Below are positions 1 through 12,557 of a DNA stretch of 64,000 nt, piece after piece. The DNA comes from Sanguinoderma infundibulare. Taxonomy: Eukaryota > Basidiomycota > Agaricomycetes > Polyporales > Polyporaceae. The stretch spans positions 1 to 64,000 of the forward strand of contig JAVLRN010000009.1 in NCBI GenBank assembly GCA_032821775.1, given 5' to 3'. The notes under the pieces were generated by a model that saw only the letters and a program-made list of their open reading frames with translations, ran no database searches and had not been told where the DNA came from. The translations under genes and the position numbers were made by a program. Position 1 is the stretch's first letter, and each line of letters begins with the position of its first letter.

Positions 1-1401
1 GCACCTGGAGCTCCAGCGTTCCTTAGGTAACTTCAAAGTTCTCCCTCAAACTGAATGGCTCGTGAGTCCGCAGCCGTCAATTATCCAGGCTGACATACGC
101 TCAATACAGTTCCGAACCTTGCTGGGCGTCCGGCTTGGGCCAAGGCACATTTCCCCCGACCCCTTTCCCCCGGCCCGGGATGGGAAGTCCTGGTGCTATA
201 CTTGACTGCACAGTCGCCAAAACACGCCGTGTATATGCATCGGGAATTTGATATGCTACGGTGCTGTGCGGTATCGCATGACGAAAAAGGGAGTCTTCTC
301 GAACTGATTCGCTCGCAAGCCCGCCACACGCACATTCTAGCTATGATGGGATGGATTGCTGAGACAGGTTAGGGCGCGTTCGTGTTCTCGCCACACCCTT
401 CAGAACCGAGGTCAAGCTTTCAAGCTTCGTCCCGCAATCCGTGAACTGCAGACATGTTCGTGTCGAGCTTGCGAACTCATCGTGTGGCCCAATGGGTTGA
501 CGGCTGACTGTTTTTCGTCGACAGTGCGTATCAGCACTGAACCTTTGCGTCTTCGCTTCTGACCGTGCACATCCCGGACGCCTGTCGCACACGTCGTAAG
601 TTCCTTCAAGGCGGCCCTCCGAGACGTGAACCTTGAAGCTTCCGATCCCAACCGGAGGACGAGACGATCCATGCATCTTCTCCGACCCGGGGGCCCACTG
701 TCACCATTCACCTGAGGGGCCCAAAGCCTCCAGCACTCTCTTCTCGAACCCAGCTCCATCTCAGCGCGTTCCCTCCACTATCAGCAGTGGCGTGTTCGCC
801 CAAGCCCTTCTCCAGCACACGAGCACCATCTCGAAGACGATCATCTCCGACCAAGCCGCCGAGCTCCCGGACGGTGATGCGGACATACGACGGGCTGGCA
901 GGCACAAATCTCCTTTCTCGTCTCCTTCACGCTTCGGCCAGGTGGCCGGCACGCGGACGCACCAGCTGCGCTCCCGAGCAACGCCCCGAAAGCGCACGGC
1001 AGACGATCCCTCCGCAGACGACCGCGCCCCGGCGGCCTCAAGACGGCCTCCAGGAGTTGGATGTGGATAAGTAAAAGGCCTGGTCCAGAGGCCGCAAGCC
1101 TGGGCACCGGCGCCCCTTCCAACTCACCCAGGTCTTCCTGCAGACTGCACCCGCTCCCGCTCGTCCCACCCCTGCCGATTGGTCGCCAAACGCGCGAGCA
1201 CGGACACGAATGCATTCGACGTCGTCCGAGGACAGTACATCGGCCAAGGAGAACCGGTACGTCGCCTGCCGCTGAGACCAAAGCTCGAAACCTCCGCCTC
1301 GTCCCCTCCCATGCAGGCCAGGCCCCACACAACGTCCGCCGCGACGGCGCACAGGCGGCCCACAACCCACTGTCGTCCTCCACAGCGCACATGCAGGCGT
1401 C
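1..1401. other. Left-edge stretch with no recognisable gene
   Basis: Several overlapping open frames exist on both strands, but they are rich in Arg, Pro and Ser, overlap one another and show no domain I know. This is typical of random open frames in GC-rich DNA. The NmrA-like gene ends at the right side, so the last few hundred bases probably include its 3' untranslated region. Confidence 0.5.
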
Positions 1402-2691
1402 CTACAAGCGACTGACGGCCTCCACGTTCGGAACGAAAGTCGCCCGGCCCTTGATCAGGTCGGCGCCCAAGTCGCCGCTATACTCCTTCTTCCGCATCCA
1501 CTCCTCCACACTCATCAGCCCCGGGTGGATCCTCCTCAGCCTCTCCATATCCCTCCTCATCACGTCGTCCGCATAAATCTCCCACCACCGCGAAAAGTTG
1601 TCCTTGACCGTCGTCGCCCCCAGCTTCCCCCGCTCCGCCTCGCCGTGCACCGGCAGGTCCGTCCCGTCAAAGAGCGCCATCCACTGCTCGACAGAGAGCG
1701 GCACCCACTCCGCCTTCTTGCCCGTCACGCGCCGGAAGGTGTCGACGAGGTAGTTCCAGCCGACGTAGTCGCTCGCGATCTCCAGCTCCTCGCCCGACAT
1801 GTCCGCGCGGTGGTCAAAGATGTAGCGCGCGAAGAAGCCGAGGTCGTCCAGCGCGATCATCGGCACGTGCCCCGAGCCGATCGGCGACGCGAACACATAC
1901 GTCCCGTCCTCGCGCTGCTTGAGAGGCCCGAAGACGCTCTGCGTGCAAGACAGGGAGGGCCAGGCCATACGGAAGTAAGTTCCAGGGTCGTCAGGGTTCA
2001 GCACAATGAGCGCAGCGAAAGAGGTGCGCACCATCTGGAGCATATCCATGTACGGCCCGGTCGAGAGAACGCTCCACGACATCTTGTCGTCCGCGACGGC
2101 AGACTCCTGGGCCCTCATCCAGTCCGCCACGCGCGACTTGGCCGTGTAGTGTTCGGCGTAGTACTTTGGGTTGTAGTTTCCTTTCTACAATATCGATCGA
2201 TAGGCACGCCGCTGATCAGCAATTGAGCTCGATAGGACGCCTGACGGGACGCACAAACCTTGAAGATGTTATCCAGGCTGCTCCAGACGTAGTGCCTGAC
2301 CGTGCCAGCCTCCTTGGCGAGCTCGAAGATCCTGATGCCGGCGAACACCTCCTCGGCCTCGGAGACGGACCAGGTGTCGATGTTCACGAACGCGCCGTAC
2401 ACGCCTTTGAGCGCTACGGCGATGCTGTCAAAGTCGTGGACGCTCCCTGTTGAAACAGTTATCGGAACCGAGGGAACATGGGTTGTCAGATATCTGCTCA
2501 CCTTTGAAAACTTCGATGCCCCTGCGCGCAAGGTCCTGAGCCCGCGCGTGATCGGGGTCGCGCGTAAGGGCGCGAACGGCGTAGGGAGAAGGAGAGCCGT
2601 CGGCCTTGGGTTTGAGGAGCGCCTCGATGACCGCGAGCCCCTGCGCACCTGTTGCGCCAATGACGAGGATGAGCTTCTTGTTAGAGGACAT
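1402..2691 (-). CDS. NmrA-like NAD(P)-binding family protein
   Basis: Three exons (2691-2502, 2446-2259, 2184-1402) join into one frame of 386 residues. The N-terminus (MSSNKKLILVIGATGAQG) is a Rossmann nucleotide-binding strand-turn-helix with the GATGAQG loop of NmrA/isoflavone-reductase-like atypical short-chain dehydrogenases. The second splice gives NIFKKGNYNPKYYAEHYTAK, matching the region that follows the core in this family. Both introns are GT-AG; the first is 55 nt and the second 74 nt. Family members sense the NAD(P) redox state or act as reductases in the cytosol or nucleus; which applies here cannot be seen. The start at 2691 was chosen over an upstream in-frame ATG (2757) because the fold begins right after it and a TATA-like element lies about 60 nt upstream. 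Confidence 0.9.
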
Positions 2692-2747
2692 TGCGATGAG
2701 CGTTGTTGGTGAGTTTGGTTGGGGACTCGTGGGGTGACGAGTCGCAA

Positions 2748-2753
2748 TATATA
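2748..2753 (-). promoter_or_regulatory. TATA-like element of the NmrA-like gene
   Basis: TATATA lies about 57 nt upstream of the chosen ATG at 2691, a reasonable spacing for a fungal core promoter. Seen in sequence only. Confidence 0.4.
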
Positions 2754-3220
2754 CCACCGCGATGGACTGCTGACAACGACCCCTGACTCGGCCCCGAGGG
2801 CTATGTAATGACGAGTGGGGAATGTAGCACGATCAATGTGTGGCATCATGGAGGCGTTTAGGGCAACCTCGGGCATGCCTCGGGCAGTGCTATACAACTT
2901 TGCAGAGAACAAAGAGACTAAGCTGCTCGGCGACGTTCGCCTTGACTGTTGGTGCAATCAGTAAGAGAGCCTGATGCACAGAATCACATCATACGTACTC
3001 ATTGACTTGTCCAGACGAGTGTCCCGGTCGAGATCAGAGAGACGCAGCACGCGGCTTGCGATTCGGGCCCGAAAACGTCGTTCATGCCCGAATGATCAAT
3101 TCAAAGGATGAATAACAGTAACAGCTTTCAAGGTTGTTACTTCACACGCGGGTTGGTAGGATGATGCGCCCATCAGCCTTCGGGGCGTCGAATAAGCATA
3201 GGGATACTCACAACGCATCC
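2754..3220. other. Intergenic, no gene seen
   Basis: Spacer between the NmrA-like promoter side and the 3' end of the alcohol dehydrogenase gene. No convincing coding signal in either strand. Confidence 0.5.
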
Positions 3221-4488
3221 TCAAACCAGGTCCTGCGTGAGCACATAGCGATACCTAACCTTGTTATCCTTCACGTTCTGCAACGCGGTCCCGACCTCCT
3301 TCATCGGTATCTCCTCGATCCACGGCCTGATATTCTTCAACCGCGCCAGCTCCAGCATCTCCAAACAGTCTTGCTTGCTCCCGATCTTGCTGCCTCCAAT
3401 CATGCAGCCGTTCTGGACGACCTTCATGGCATGCACGCCAGGAAGCGGGTCGTCCGTGTCCGGTAGGCCAACAGTGATGAACCGCCCGTGCACGTAGAGC
3501 ATCGAGAGCCAATCCCCGAGCGGCAGTTTGTCGCCGAGGACGTCGCGGGTGGAGATGAGGATGTCTAGCGTGCGTTGGTGGTCCTTCCAGAAGTCCTGAA
3601 AGATCGTACCGTCAAACAAGCATGATTTGGCGCGCATATATGCAGCAGATCTGACGCGAGCACACGCACCTTGTTCTCGGTGTTAATGATGTGGTCCGCG
3701 CCCATCTTCTTGATGTCGTCGATCTTGCTCTGGTCGTGGGTGAGGGCGTAGACCTCGGCGCCCATGGCCTTGGCCCAGAGGATGGCGTAATGTCCGAGTC
3801 CGCCGATGCCCATTATGCCGACCCTCTTCCCGGGCCCACAGCCGTGGGTCTTGAGCGGCGAGTAGACGGTGAGTCCTGCGCAGAACATGGACGCGGCGTC
3901 GCGCGAGTCGATCTCGTCCGGGATGGGGAACACGAATTGTTGGTGAGCGCGGATAGCGGTGGAATAACCCCCTTGGGCGACCACGCCATCCGGATACTCG
4001 TCGTTCTGCGCGCATATAGTCAGCCATGAACGAGGTGGGTCGTGCTCCATGACATGCTGACGTACGTATGTGTCGATGCCGTTCGGGCAGTAGTTCTCGT
4101 ACCCGTCCTTGCACGCGCGGCACGACATGCAGCTGGCCCGCTGGGCGCCGACTCCGACCCGGTCGCCGGGCTTAATGTCCTTGACGTTGTCACCGATGCG
4201 GGTGACGGTGCCGACGATCTCGTGGCCGACGACGAGGGGGAGCTTGGACTGGCCCCAGCCCTGGGTGAGGGTGTGGACGTCGGAACCGCAGACGCCACAG
4301 TGGGTGATGGCGAGCTCGACGTCGTCGGGCTCGAACGTCTTGGGTTTGAACTCGCGGACTTGGAGGTCAGTCCATTTGGCTGGGTCTAGGTGCACGCCAC
4401 GTTGAGTATAGACCGGGTTTGAAGGGAACCGACGACCATGCGCACCGACGAGGGCGTAGCCCTTGTGCTGGAGTTCCTTCGACATCAT
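3221..4488 (-). CDS. Zinc-dependent alcohol dehydrogenase, cinnamyl-alcohol-dehydrogenase type
   Basis: Three exons (4488-4066, 4005-3670, 3595-3221) give 377 residues, the usual length of medium-chain zinc dehydrogenases. The catalytic zinc motif CGVCGSD starts at residue 64, GHE is at 88-90, and the third ligand Cys is near 183 in FCAGLTVYSP. The structural-zinc cysteines are C120, C123, C126 and C134. The Rossmann loop GIGGLGH is near 207-213. The first intron is 60 nt, in phase and without a stop, so an uncorrected open frame reads through it. The family reduces aromatic and aliphatic aldehydes with NADPH in the cytosol; in wood-decay fungi this fits handling of lignin-derived aldehydes (inference). 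ATG at 4488 is followed at once by a second ATG at 4485, and either could start. Confidence 0.95.
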
Positions 4489-5078
4489 GAAGACTTGGGA
4501 TTTCCTTCAAACGATTGGTGGAGATGGGGTTGAAAAGTTGTGTGTGGGCAGCGTATGCCGGTCTTGATAGTTATACGCAACGATTGGGGCTGATGTCATC
4601 GAAGGGAGGTCGGTGACGTCCTGGCCAAGGTTAGCCAGGACCTGGAAAAGGCGAAAGTGTTACTGAATGCGGACAGAAGAGACGAGGTGGGGTACCATGC
4701 TCACCCACAATAGTCCACAAGCCTATTGACGATCTTCGAATTCTTCGAGGCCTGGGTTGAAGCCGCACCAAGTCCGCTGACCCCTCATTCTGTTTGTATA
4801 AAGGCACCCGAGAATGTGTCGTGTTCCTGGGCTGAGTGACCTATGTACAGCGTCCGACTGGGAGAAGAAGATGCACAACAACCCGACACCAGATCATCCC
4901 ATCAACTCAACCAGTGTCTAAGCCGGCACAACCGGACCGCCAACCGGACCGGCCGAGGCTATGGGCGCCTAAGACTAGGCGTTACTGTCGCGCGTCTCGT
5001 CATCGCCCCGTTCTGCAACGGCGGCGAGGCTTGTCCTGCAACCACACGTTGTTGCTCTCCAAGCCAAGGTTTCCCCTC
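4489..5078. promoter_or_regulatory. Divergent promoter region between alcohol dehydrogenase and SSL1
   Basis: About 590 bp separates two divergently transcribed genes. A TATAAA-like stretch (TTTGTATAAAGG) near 4794-4804 faces SSL1. ATGs further left on the plus strand (4836 onward) lead into a frame that fuses to the SSL1 N-terminus but has no family similarity, so they are probably 5' UTR. Confidence 0.4.
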
Positions 5079-6811
5079 ATGCCGCCCACTGGAAGACGCA
5101 TCGGCGATGACTTTGCAGATGACTCCGACTCCGACGTCTCTATCACCGGCTTTGACGACGACACAAGCCGTGCGAAAGGCAAGGGCAAGGGCAAGGCCAT
5201 AGATCGGAGGAAGAAGGACAAGGGGAAAGGAAAGGCAAAAGATGTATGTGCTCTCGCTCCCAACGACGCCGTCCAGGACGCGTGCATCAGGGCTCATTTC
5301 TCACCCCCTTTCCTCATTCTGCTTCCCGTGCTGCATCTGTCCTGCGCCGTGCGTGCAACACTTCTGTAGCAAGCCTATGCATGGGAGGCAACATACACCC
5401 GCTCTTGGGACACCGTGCAGGAGGATGAGGCGGGCAGGCTAGAAGGCGCAGTCCAGGATCTTATTGCACGAGGCCGGAGAAGAAGGTGCGTTCCCTACCT
5501 CGCCCTCCAATTTTAGTCCCTCACTGGCTGTTTTCAGGCTTCTTGCGCCTGCTGCAGCAATCCGACGTACCATCATACGTCACCTTGTCCTTGTGCTCGA
5601 TCTATCGTCAGCAATGATGGATCGCGACATGCGCCCAACACGCTTTGATCTCATGCTCCAGTACGCCCGTGAGTTCGTCACAGAATGGTTCGACCAGAAC
5701 CCGTTGGGGCAGATAGCTGTTGTTGGCATGAGAGGAGGGCTGGGGGAGCGAGTTGGAGAGATGTCCGGTAAGCTTGGCGCGCGTATATCCTGTCAAACCC
5801 CATCTTCATACCCAACGCGCTTTCTAGGCAATCCTCAAGACGTCCTGAAAGCCATATCCGAGCGCCATAGGCTCGAACCGAACGGCGAGCCGAGTCTCCA
5901 AAACGCCATTGAGATGGCGCGAAGCAGCATGAGCCACTTGCCCACACATTCTTCACGAGAGATTCTCGTCATCTTCGGGTCTCTGACGACATGCGATCCT
6001 GGTAACATACACGATACGCTCGACGAATGCGTCAAAGACCGTATCCGCATCTCAATAGTCGCCCTTGCCGCGGAGATGAAGATATCTCGGGACCTCTGCG
6101 AGAAGACAGGTGGTACGTTCTTCGCCCGTCCCCGGCTCGCCTCGACCATGAACTCACTGTATACGTCTTGTAGGCCAATTCGGCGTGGCGATGAACGAGG
6201 GGCACTTCAAGGATCTCCTATTCGAGCTCATCCCGCCTCCAGCACAACGCGCCGTAACACGCACAGGCGGCGGACCTGCGGCGGACCTCATGATCATGGG
6301 TTTCCCGATGCGCCTCCCGGACACGTCGCCGCCCTCGCTCTGCGTCTGTCATTCGCAGATGAAGAGTGAGGGCTTCCTCTGCCCACGCTGTCTCGCCAAG
6401 GTCTGCGACGTTCCAACAGACTGCGATATCTGCGGCCTAATGATCGTGAGCTCGCCTCACCTCGCGCGAAGTTATCACCACCTATTTCCCGTGAAGCCGT
6501 ACTCTGCCGTGTAAGTTTTCCGTGCTCTTTCGGAGCCACTAGCATCGGGCCCTCTATTCCTTTTCCGTCTCCGAGGCAATGCTTATGTCGCGTGCAGGAC
6601 GACCCTAGACGATACACCGGAGCCGAGCAAGCAATGTCATGGGTGCTATGTCGCCTTCAAGCAGACGCCGTCGACCATGGCGGGCGCGTCGGGCGAGGGC
6701 ATGAGTCCTTACGGCCGCTATCGGTGTCCAGAGTGTCACAATGACTTCTGTACGGATTGCGACGTGTTCGTGCACGACGTCGTCCACTGCTGTCCCGGCT
6801 GTGGCAAATGA
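5079..6811 (+). CDS. SSL1: TFIIH core subunit SSL1/p44 (GTF2H2 homologue)
   Basis: Six exons (5079-5243, 5370-5485, 5538-5767, 5828-6112, 6174-6510, 6598-6811) give 448 residues in one frame. The acidic, lysine-rich N-terminus has KGKGKGK and KDKGKGKAKD repeats. It is followed by the family signature YAWEATYTRSW, then a von Willebrand A-like domain starting HLVLVLDLSSAM. The C-terminus has C4-type zinc-binding clusters (CLAKVCDVPTDCDICG, then CHGCYVAF...YRCPECHNDFCTDC...CCPGC). SSL1 is a subunit of the TFIIH core, contacts and regulates the XPD helicase, and acts in transcription initiation and nucleotide excision repair in the nucleus. Every intron is 44-126 nt with GT-AG ends. It is the best supported gene of the window. 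Confidence 0.97.
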
Positions 6812-8616
6812 AGATAGCCCACGGTGCGCATGATCATCCATCGATTTCAGCGCACTTTCGGCCCCGTCGCGGAAGGCCCTGCTCCTTTACCACGAAGTGG
6901 AGCTACGATAAGTTCGCTCCACTGGCTGAGTGTTCTACCGTTCGGGGGGAAGCTCGAAACCTTCGCGCTTCATTCGAGTATGGTTCGAGACGACCCAACT
7001 CCAAGATTGCCTACACGCGTCCACACAATCGTCCCATGGCCGGCTCCCCGTCGCAAACACGCTGCTTCTCAATTGGCCCGTCGTCCTTCGCAATTCAACG
7101 ATCCCCCCCAAGCACAGATACAGTAGATCGGGCGAAGCGCTCGGCATCGTCGGCCATCCTGATTCAGAACCCTAGCTTCGCAATTCGCATTGAGAACCCT
7201 CTGCGTGAGCACGGTTCCTGCCTTCTGTGCGTTACAGTAATGACCCCCGAAGGTTGTTCGGTACCTTTTCGTACTTGCGCCCACGGAGGCGAGTTTGTGC
7301 GTATGCGCATGCAAGAGGTATGTTCTCGCCTTCCTGCGTTCTTGCGTTCTTGGTTCCTCAGGGCGAGATCGCCTCTGGCCCGACGAAGGTGGCTTCGTTC
7401 CCAGCGAAGCTTGGGGTCATGTCCGAGGACTTGTCTGTTCCCGCTGTCTATTCTAATGAGGCCTCTTTAGAGTTGCTGCCCTCTTCTTCAAAACGCGGCG
7501 AAGCCTGCCGATCACACTTTCGTGGAGGGTCCAACGCTACATGTACAGTACGCTCGGCAGTGCGAGCGCCGTTCCCAAACCGGAAGGGGGTTTGCTGCAC
7601 ACGCCGCAGCGCGAAGCTTTCTTCCGGGCTGCGGTGGCGCCGTACTACCGCCGCGGCTCTCCTCGCACTCGCACGGTGCGTGCCTGCGTGGGTTGTGGCC
7701 TATTTGTACCCTTTGGACAGTGGACCTACTCCCGAAACCCAATGTCGCCTTTTCGACACCCTTGCCTCGGGATCACCGTGTACATGGATGCCATGCGTGG
7801 CGTCGCGCGAGCGGGCTCGGGACGGCAGTGGGCGTAAGTGCATGCCCATATCTAAACCACGGGGAGGGGGTCGTGGGACGGAGGGGCTAGATCTCTGAAT
7901 TTGTATGTTTCTGCCTTCTGCTTCTCACCCTTCGCGCGAACCCGGGTGTTCGAGCGGGTCATACATTTGAATTTCATTCGTGCTCGGGTCCACGGAGTGA
8001 GGCGGATGTCGATTTCGGAGCGAACGGAACGGGTCTTTTTCGTGCGCCGGGTCGCTTCGTCTGTTGGTGGATCGCTTGGACTTGTATCCGAGTCGTTCTG
8101 TCCTGTAGTGGCGGTGTATGGGTGAATGGGTTGCCCATAGCGAAGATGGTGATGCTCGTGTTGCCCAAGCTCTGGCGACGATAGACTGCGTCGTGCTTTA
8201 GAAACACTATGTGTAGGGGAGCTTTGTCAGCGAACGTTGAATCGCGACAATGCATCGCATGCATACGCGTTACATATTTTTTTACCAGGCAGTCCCGCGT
8301 AACTACTCGTTCAGAATTGGTGGTTTAATTCAAACTCGGTGTCGTATCTGCCGAGCTGATATGAACTCGAAGGAGGGGTTCACCATTGATATTACCCGCG
8401 AGGCGGCTCTTTCTGGCTTTCTGCAACGCCATGGACGACAGTGAACGTAGCTATGGAGGGAGGGATAACAAATGCGATGGACTCAGGAGGGGCTAACAGA
8501 GGTTGAAGGGATTGGCGCCCGTGATATGATTGTTGTAAGCACTGTTTTGGCTTAGTCGGCCCCTAATATCCTCCTTGCTCTCGAATCCGATGCAATACTG
8601 CCCGACAGAAGCGACG
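6812..8616. other. Long intergenic stretch, no recognised gene
   Basis: It holds the 3' flank of SSL1 and the upstream region of the small membrane protein. The longest open frame (7227-7898 plus, 223 codons) overlaps other frames, is Arg/Cys/Ser rich and has no domain. A non-coding transcript cannot be excluded. Confidence 0.4.
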
Positions 8617-9241
8617 ATGCACGCCCTCGTTGTCTTGTCGTTGACGATCTGTGCGGCCGCACAGTACGTCTATGGAGGCGGTTCCTCTTCAGGAGCGGTG
8701 ATAGCTGGCGTTATTGTTGGTGCGTAATCTCTAGATTGGGGCCAGTCGAAACCACTGATTCCGTGCAAAAGCGATCTGCTTTGTGATCCTTTTCCTCATC
8801 CTTCTGGCCTTCATCCTCCTCCGGCGCAGACAGGGTCTCGCCGTCGTCCCTCCGTACCTCGCTGGAGTCCCGCGGGATCGACAGACCCAAGAACCCTACC
8901 TCTCGTACCCCATGAACCAGCAGCAACCGTGGGGAGGCCAGCACGTCCCTCGACGGCCACGTGCTCGTCGGGAGGAGCGTGCCCCGCCTCCGCCATACCC
9001 CGGAAAGCCCGAGGGATACGAGACGGAGGAGGACGGCCGGTACGGTTATCCGAATCCGCCACCACCACCACCCTCAGACTGGGCTAGCGTGCCGCCCGCT
9101 GGCGAGTTCGTCGAGCCGTCGAGCCTGCGGCCTCATAGCCCACCCCCGGCGCATTTTAACGTACGCATGCGTGTCTTCTACATGCGTTTGAAGGGCTCAA
9201 CGGAGGCTCGATCCGTCCAGTCGCCGCCGCCGCCGTTTTGA
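8617..9241 (+). CDS. Small single-pass membrane protein with Pro-rich, PY-motif tail (RCR-like?)
   Basis: Two exons (8617-8719 and 8772-9241) make 190 residues. The N-terminus (MHALVVLSLTICAAAQ) looks like a signal peptide. A Gly/Ser-rich patch leads into a strong membrane span (AVIAGVIVAICFVILFLILL) stopped by RRR. The rest is a hydrophilic, proline-rich cytosolic tail with APPPPYPG, which contains a PPxY motif able to bind WW domains of Rsp5-type ubiquitin ligases, and a run of seven prolines. This layout resembles fungal RCR (Congo-red resistance, PF12273-like) adaptors, but I see no decisive signature. The intron acceptor is AAG rather than CAG/TAG. An in-frame ATG at 8590 is an alternative start that would mask the signal peptide. 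Confidence 0.6.
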
Positions 9242-10854
9242 GCGATGCCTCCTTATTCTGATCAGATCGGAAGGCACTAGGATGCTGGGAAGTCATGTTG
9301 ATACTGTAGCAGTAGCAGATCACGACAGTCCTTCCACGTCGCACGTCGCACAACGTGGCGAGTTGCTACGCGCGCCTTCATGGTCCGCATCCCTGATGGG
9401 ACCGAGTTCAGACCTTGTCGGAATGATGCCGAGAGTTCCAGTTCAGGATGCATCGACTTTCCCAGAATCCCACGCCTGCTGAAGGAAAAGACTTACGCTG
9501 ATTTGTTCCTGCAAAAGCCAGTTACGCATATTGTGATGCACGCGGAGGTTGAACCCGGGGTTCGGACATTATTGCGCCAACTTGAACGCGACTCGTTCGA
9601 TTTTCAAAAACTGGTTTCGAACTTGGTTTTTTTTTCGCGATCGTCTGTCCTGGACGGGGGCCGCATATACAAGCTTCAATGCTGGTGCAGGTGCCCAACG
9701 TTTGAAACGGGGTAGGGAGCCACTCGGGACGCTTTCGGGGGCACGGCCCGCGACTTAGCGCTGGTCTCCCAACATGCCAACGGAGCGGGCGTCTGCCAGC
9801 CTGCCTCTGCTCCGCTCCTCCATCATGCTCCGACCTCGCGCCGTTGAGTAGTACGCCTAAACACATTATCTACATCAAGAAACTGTAATCACACAAGGCG
9901 GTTGTTTGATCATGAACGTGTTGATTCTTCAGTGACAATGATAGCGCAGATCTTCTGCCGATCGAAGCCTGAGGCGGCCACGTCCGAAAGGACTCTCTGT
10001 TTTGTTCTTTCTTACTCATAGTGCCACTGACAGAATGTGAAGGAGAAAGACGTTTACTTTCAACACCTTGTTCCATTGAGCAGGGAAGTTCATCGGAGGG
10101 GCCACATGGCGCGACTACCTTTGTTGGTCAATTGGGCCAAAGATGATATTTGGGTGGGCGGATATTCGATACGACTGTTCTAGTGTGCGACTAACGTGTT
10201 TGTAGACTGTATTGGAGACGTTTCTCAGCGAACAGAGAGGTTCTTTGTATACGGCGGCTTCGATTTCGATTGGTCACTTGCATTGGTGAGCCCTTCCCGA
10301 CTCGAATCGACGTTTATGCCGTTGTTTACCTTCTTCAGAATGTCCTAGGTACCACATGCACGGGTTGCATGCCTTTTGTTCGTCTAGTTATGACAATGGA
10401 ATGGTTGTCCCTGACCGCGCTGACAAGGATCTTTATCAAATCTTTCGGATAAAGACTAGGGGACGCTGACGAAGGCGCCCAGAGGAAGCTCAATCCTCTT
10501 TCTTGGGCAGCTACCCTGATATAAGCTCGCAGGGACCTTCAACTCCCCACCCCCAGAAGCAACGAGTGCGAGTGGCTACGTGAGTACGTTCTTCGTTCCC
10601 AGAAGGCCTCCGGGATCCTAATCTAGGCTACAGTTCTTCGACAGTGGATGGACGGCAGGCGGAGGGGAGGTCGTCCCTCCTCCCCGCCTTGCATCGCCTC
10701 TCCGCTGTGTCATCGGTCCATCGTCGCTCGCTCTCCACCCATCTTACCTGTCGCTCACCTACGTGACAGACCATCTGGCCACGACTATCCGTCATACACC
10801 ACGTACACCTGCCTGAATATCTCGCCGCCGCTTCGCGGATATCCCGCATCTTAC
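9242..10854. other. Intergenic, no gene seen
   Basis: No credible open frame or RNA signal was recognised. There is a run of nine T residues near 9626-9634. Confidence 0.5.
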
Positions 10855-12557
10855 CATGGACTTCTTCAGCATTCTCGCATTGAAGTGAGCACATCTTCAT
10901 CCCCCATCTGACTTCCAGTATTGTCCTAATCGGTCGCCTCTCAATGGCCTCGTCCTCGTCGCTGCTCCTACAGACAGCGTGCCATATTATCGTGCGATTC
11001 CAGACAATGAATATTTTGACTGGCTACTCGCCTTCCTGCATGCCTGTCCCCAAGCGGCTTTTCCCGTCGAGATACCGTACGTCCCTTTCTGCGTATCTCA
11101 AGTCTGGTTGTCTAACAGCTTCTCTAGCGAAGACGCGGGACCCGCTTTCTGTGCTCGACCTTTCCGTAAATTGACACGCTCCTTCAGATGCTACAATACC
11201 ACGGGGCGATGCGCCCAATGGTGGATGAGCTCGACGAGTGAACGCGCGCTCTTCGTCTTGGGAGGTCTCGCCGGGGGATTGCCGTGAGTAGATGTCAATC
11301 TCACTTCCGATCTTGCCTCGGACTCTTACGCCAATGCTTGCTCGCCTAGATGATTGGATAAACCTGGCACCCTATCCAACCTGGCACATATCTGGTAGCG
11401 GTGGTTTGGAGGAGCGGAATGGAGTTCGCCAACATCCTCGGCGCCGCTCGTCTGCTCTCATCCAACTTGCAATAGTCGGAAGGTCAGCCACTTCTGCCTC
11501 TCTGCCTACAGGTCGGCGGGTGTTCCCCGCGCGGTCACCGTATGCGAGTGAGCATGTGGAGCTGTTGGGCTTCATGGCTTCGAAAACGCAGCGACATCGA
11601 GGGTGGAGTTCGCCACGCCGCGGAGTTTCTCGGACCAGGTACGAAATTCCTCCATGTCTTACAAACGTTGCTTTAGGCGATGGCTACTCTTCTTGTGCAA
11701 TGTTTCTTACGCTGACGCTTGCACTCTTAGGAACCCACAATAGCGCGGCTGCAGCATGCGGCTGGTGTAGGGATCACTTAGAAGAGCTGAAGGTATTCAA
11801 GACCTTCAACAATGCTTCAGAGACCCATGAATTCCTCGCGACGCTCAAGATGTCGTGGGAGGACGCCGGGCTGGGGAGCGTCTTCTTTGTCATGGTGAGT
11901 TCGCACATTGACCATCTATTCATGCGGCTACCGACACGCTTCATAGGCATACTACCCGACAGACCTATTCTACGTCTTGTCGGCGGGCGTTTTCCCGATT
12001 ACCCACCCAACAATCACTGGCCAGCCTATCGCGTCGCCGCAGCACATCCGAACTCGAACTCACCGCGACTCACGTCCTACAGCGGCTGAGCCCCAGCAAA
12101 TCCGGTGGTATGTACAGTCCAGCGGTTTCGCTAAATGAAGTGTTCACGCATTCGAACACCAGAACCCATTTCACTGGGGGCCGCAACATGCCAACTCCGC
12201 CGGCGGCTTCACGGTCTCTGGACGAACCTGACATGCTTCGAAGTTCGTACCGGAGACCGTCCAGTCGCCTCGTTCACTATCGGACCATATGAGCACTATC
12301 TGCTTGCCAACGCCGAGTCCGCCCATTTTGTAGGCAGCCTTCGATGAACATGCCCGTCGAACAATTTGCTGCTACGCTGACTGGAAGCGTGGAGTCTACG
12401 GTGGCGGCGGCATCTAATCGTCACTTCTTGTACCTGAAGGATACCTGGCGCGTCGACCACCCCGACATCCGGCGACGGGCAACTGGCTTCGCTTCTGGAA
12501 TGGGCGTCCTGAGGCGCCCTAACCCTGTCAACCCCCTCCGTCTAGTCACTAATCCAC
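10855..12557 (+). other. Broken coding-like fragments upstream of the phosphotransferase remnant
   Basis: A first exon can be built from ATG 10855 (MDFFSILALN) spliced to VPYYRAIPDNEYFDWLLAF at about 10979, which looks protein-like. Further short protein-like pieces occur in changing frames, for example around 11770-11890 (EELKVFKTFNNASETHEF), 12255-12345 and 12430-12460 (LYLKDTWRVDHPD, as in FunK1-type fungal kinases). I could not join them into one frame without stops. This is either an intron-dense gene I cannot resolve or decayed sequence. Confidence 0.3.

Noticed and set aside
4836..5078. Upstream ATGs extending the SSL1 reading frame
   Set aside because: The extension has no similarity to the family. 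The start at 5079 gives the typical acidic/lysine-rich N-terminus.
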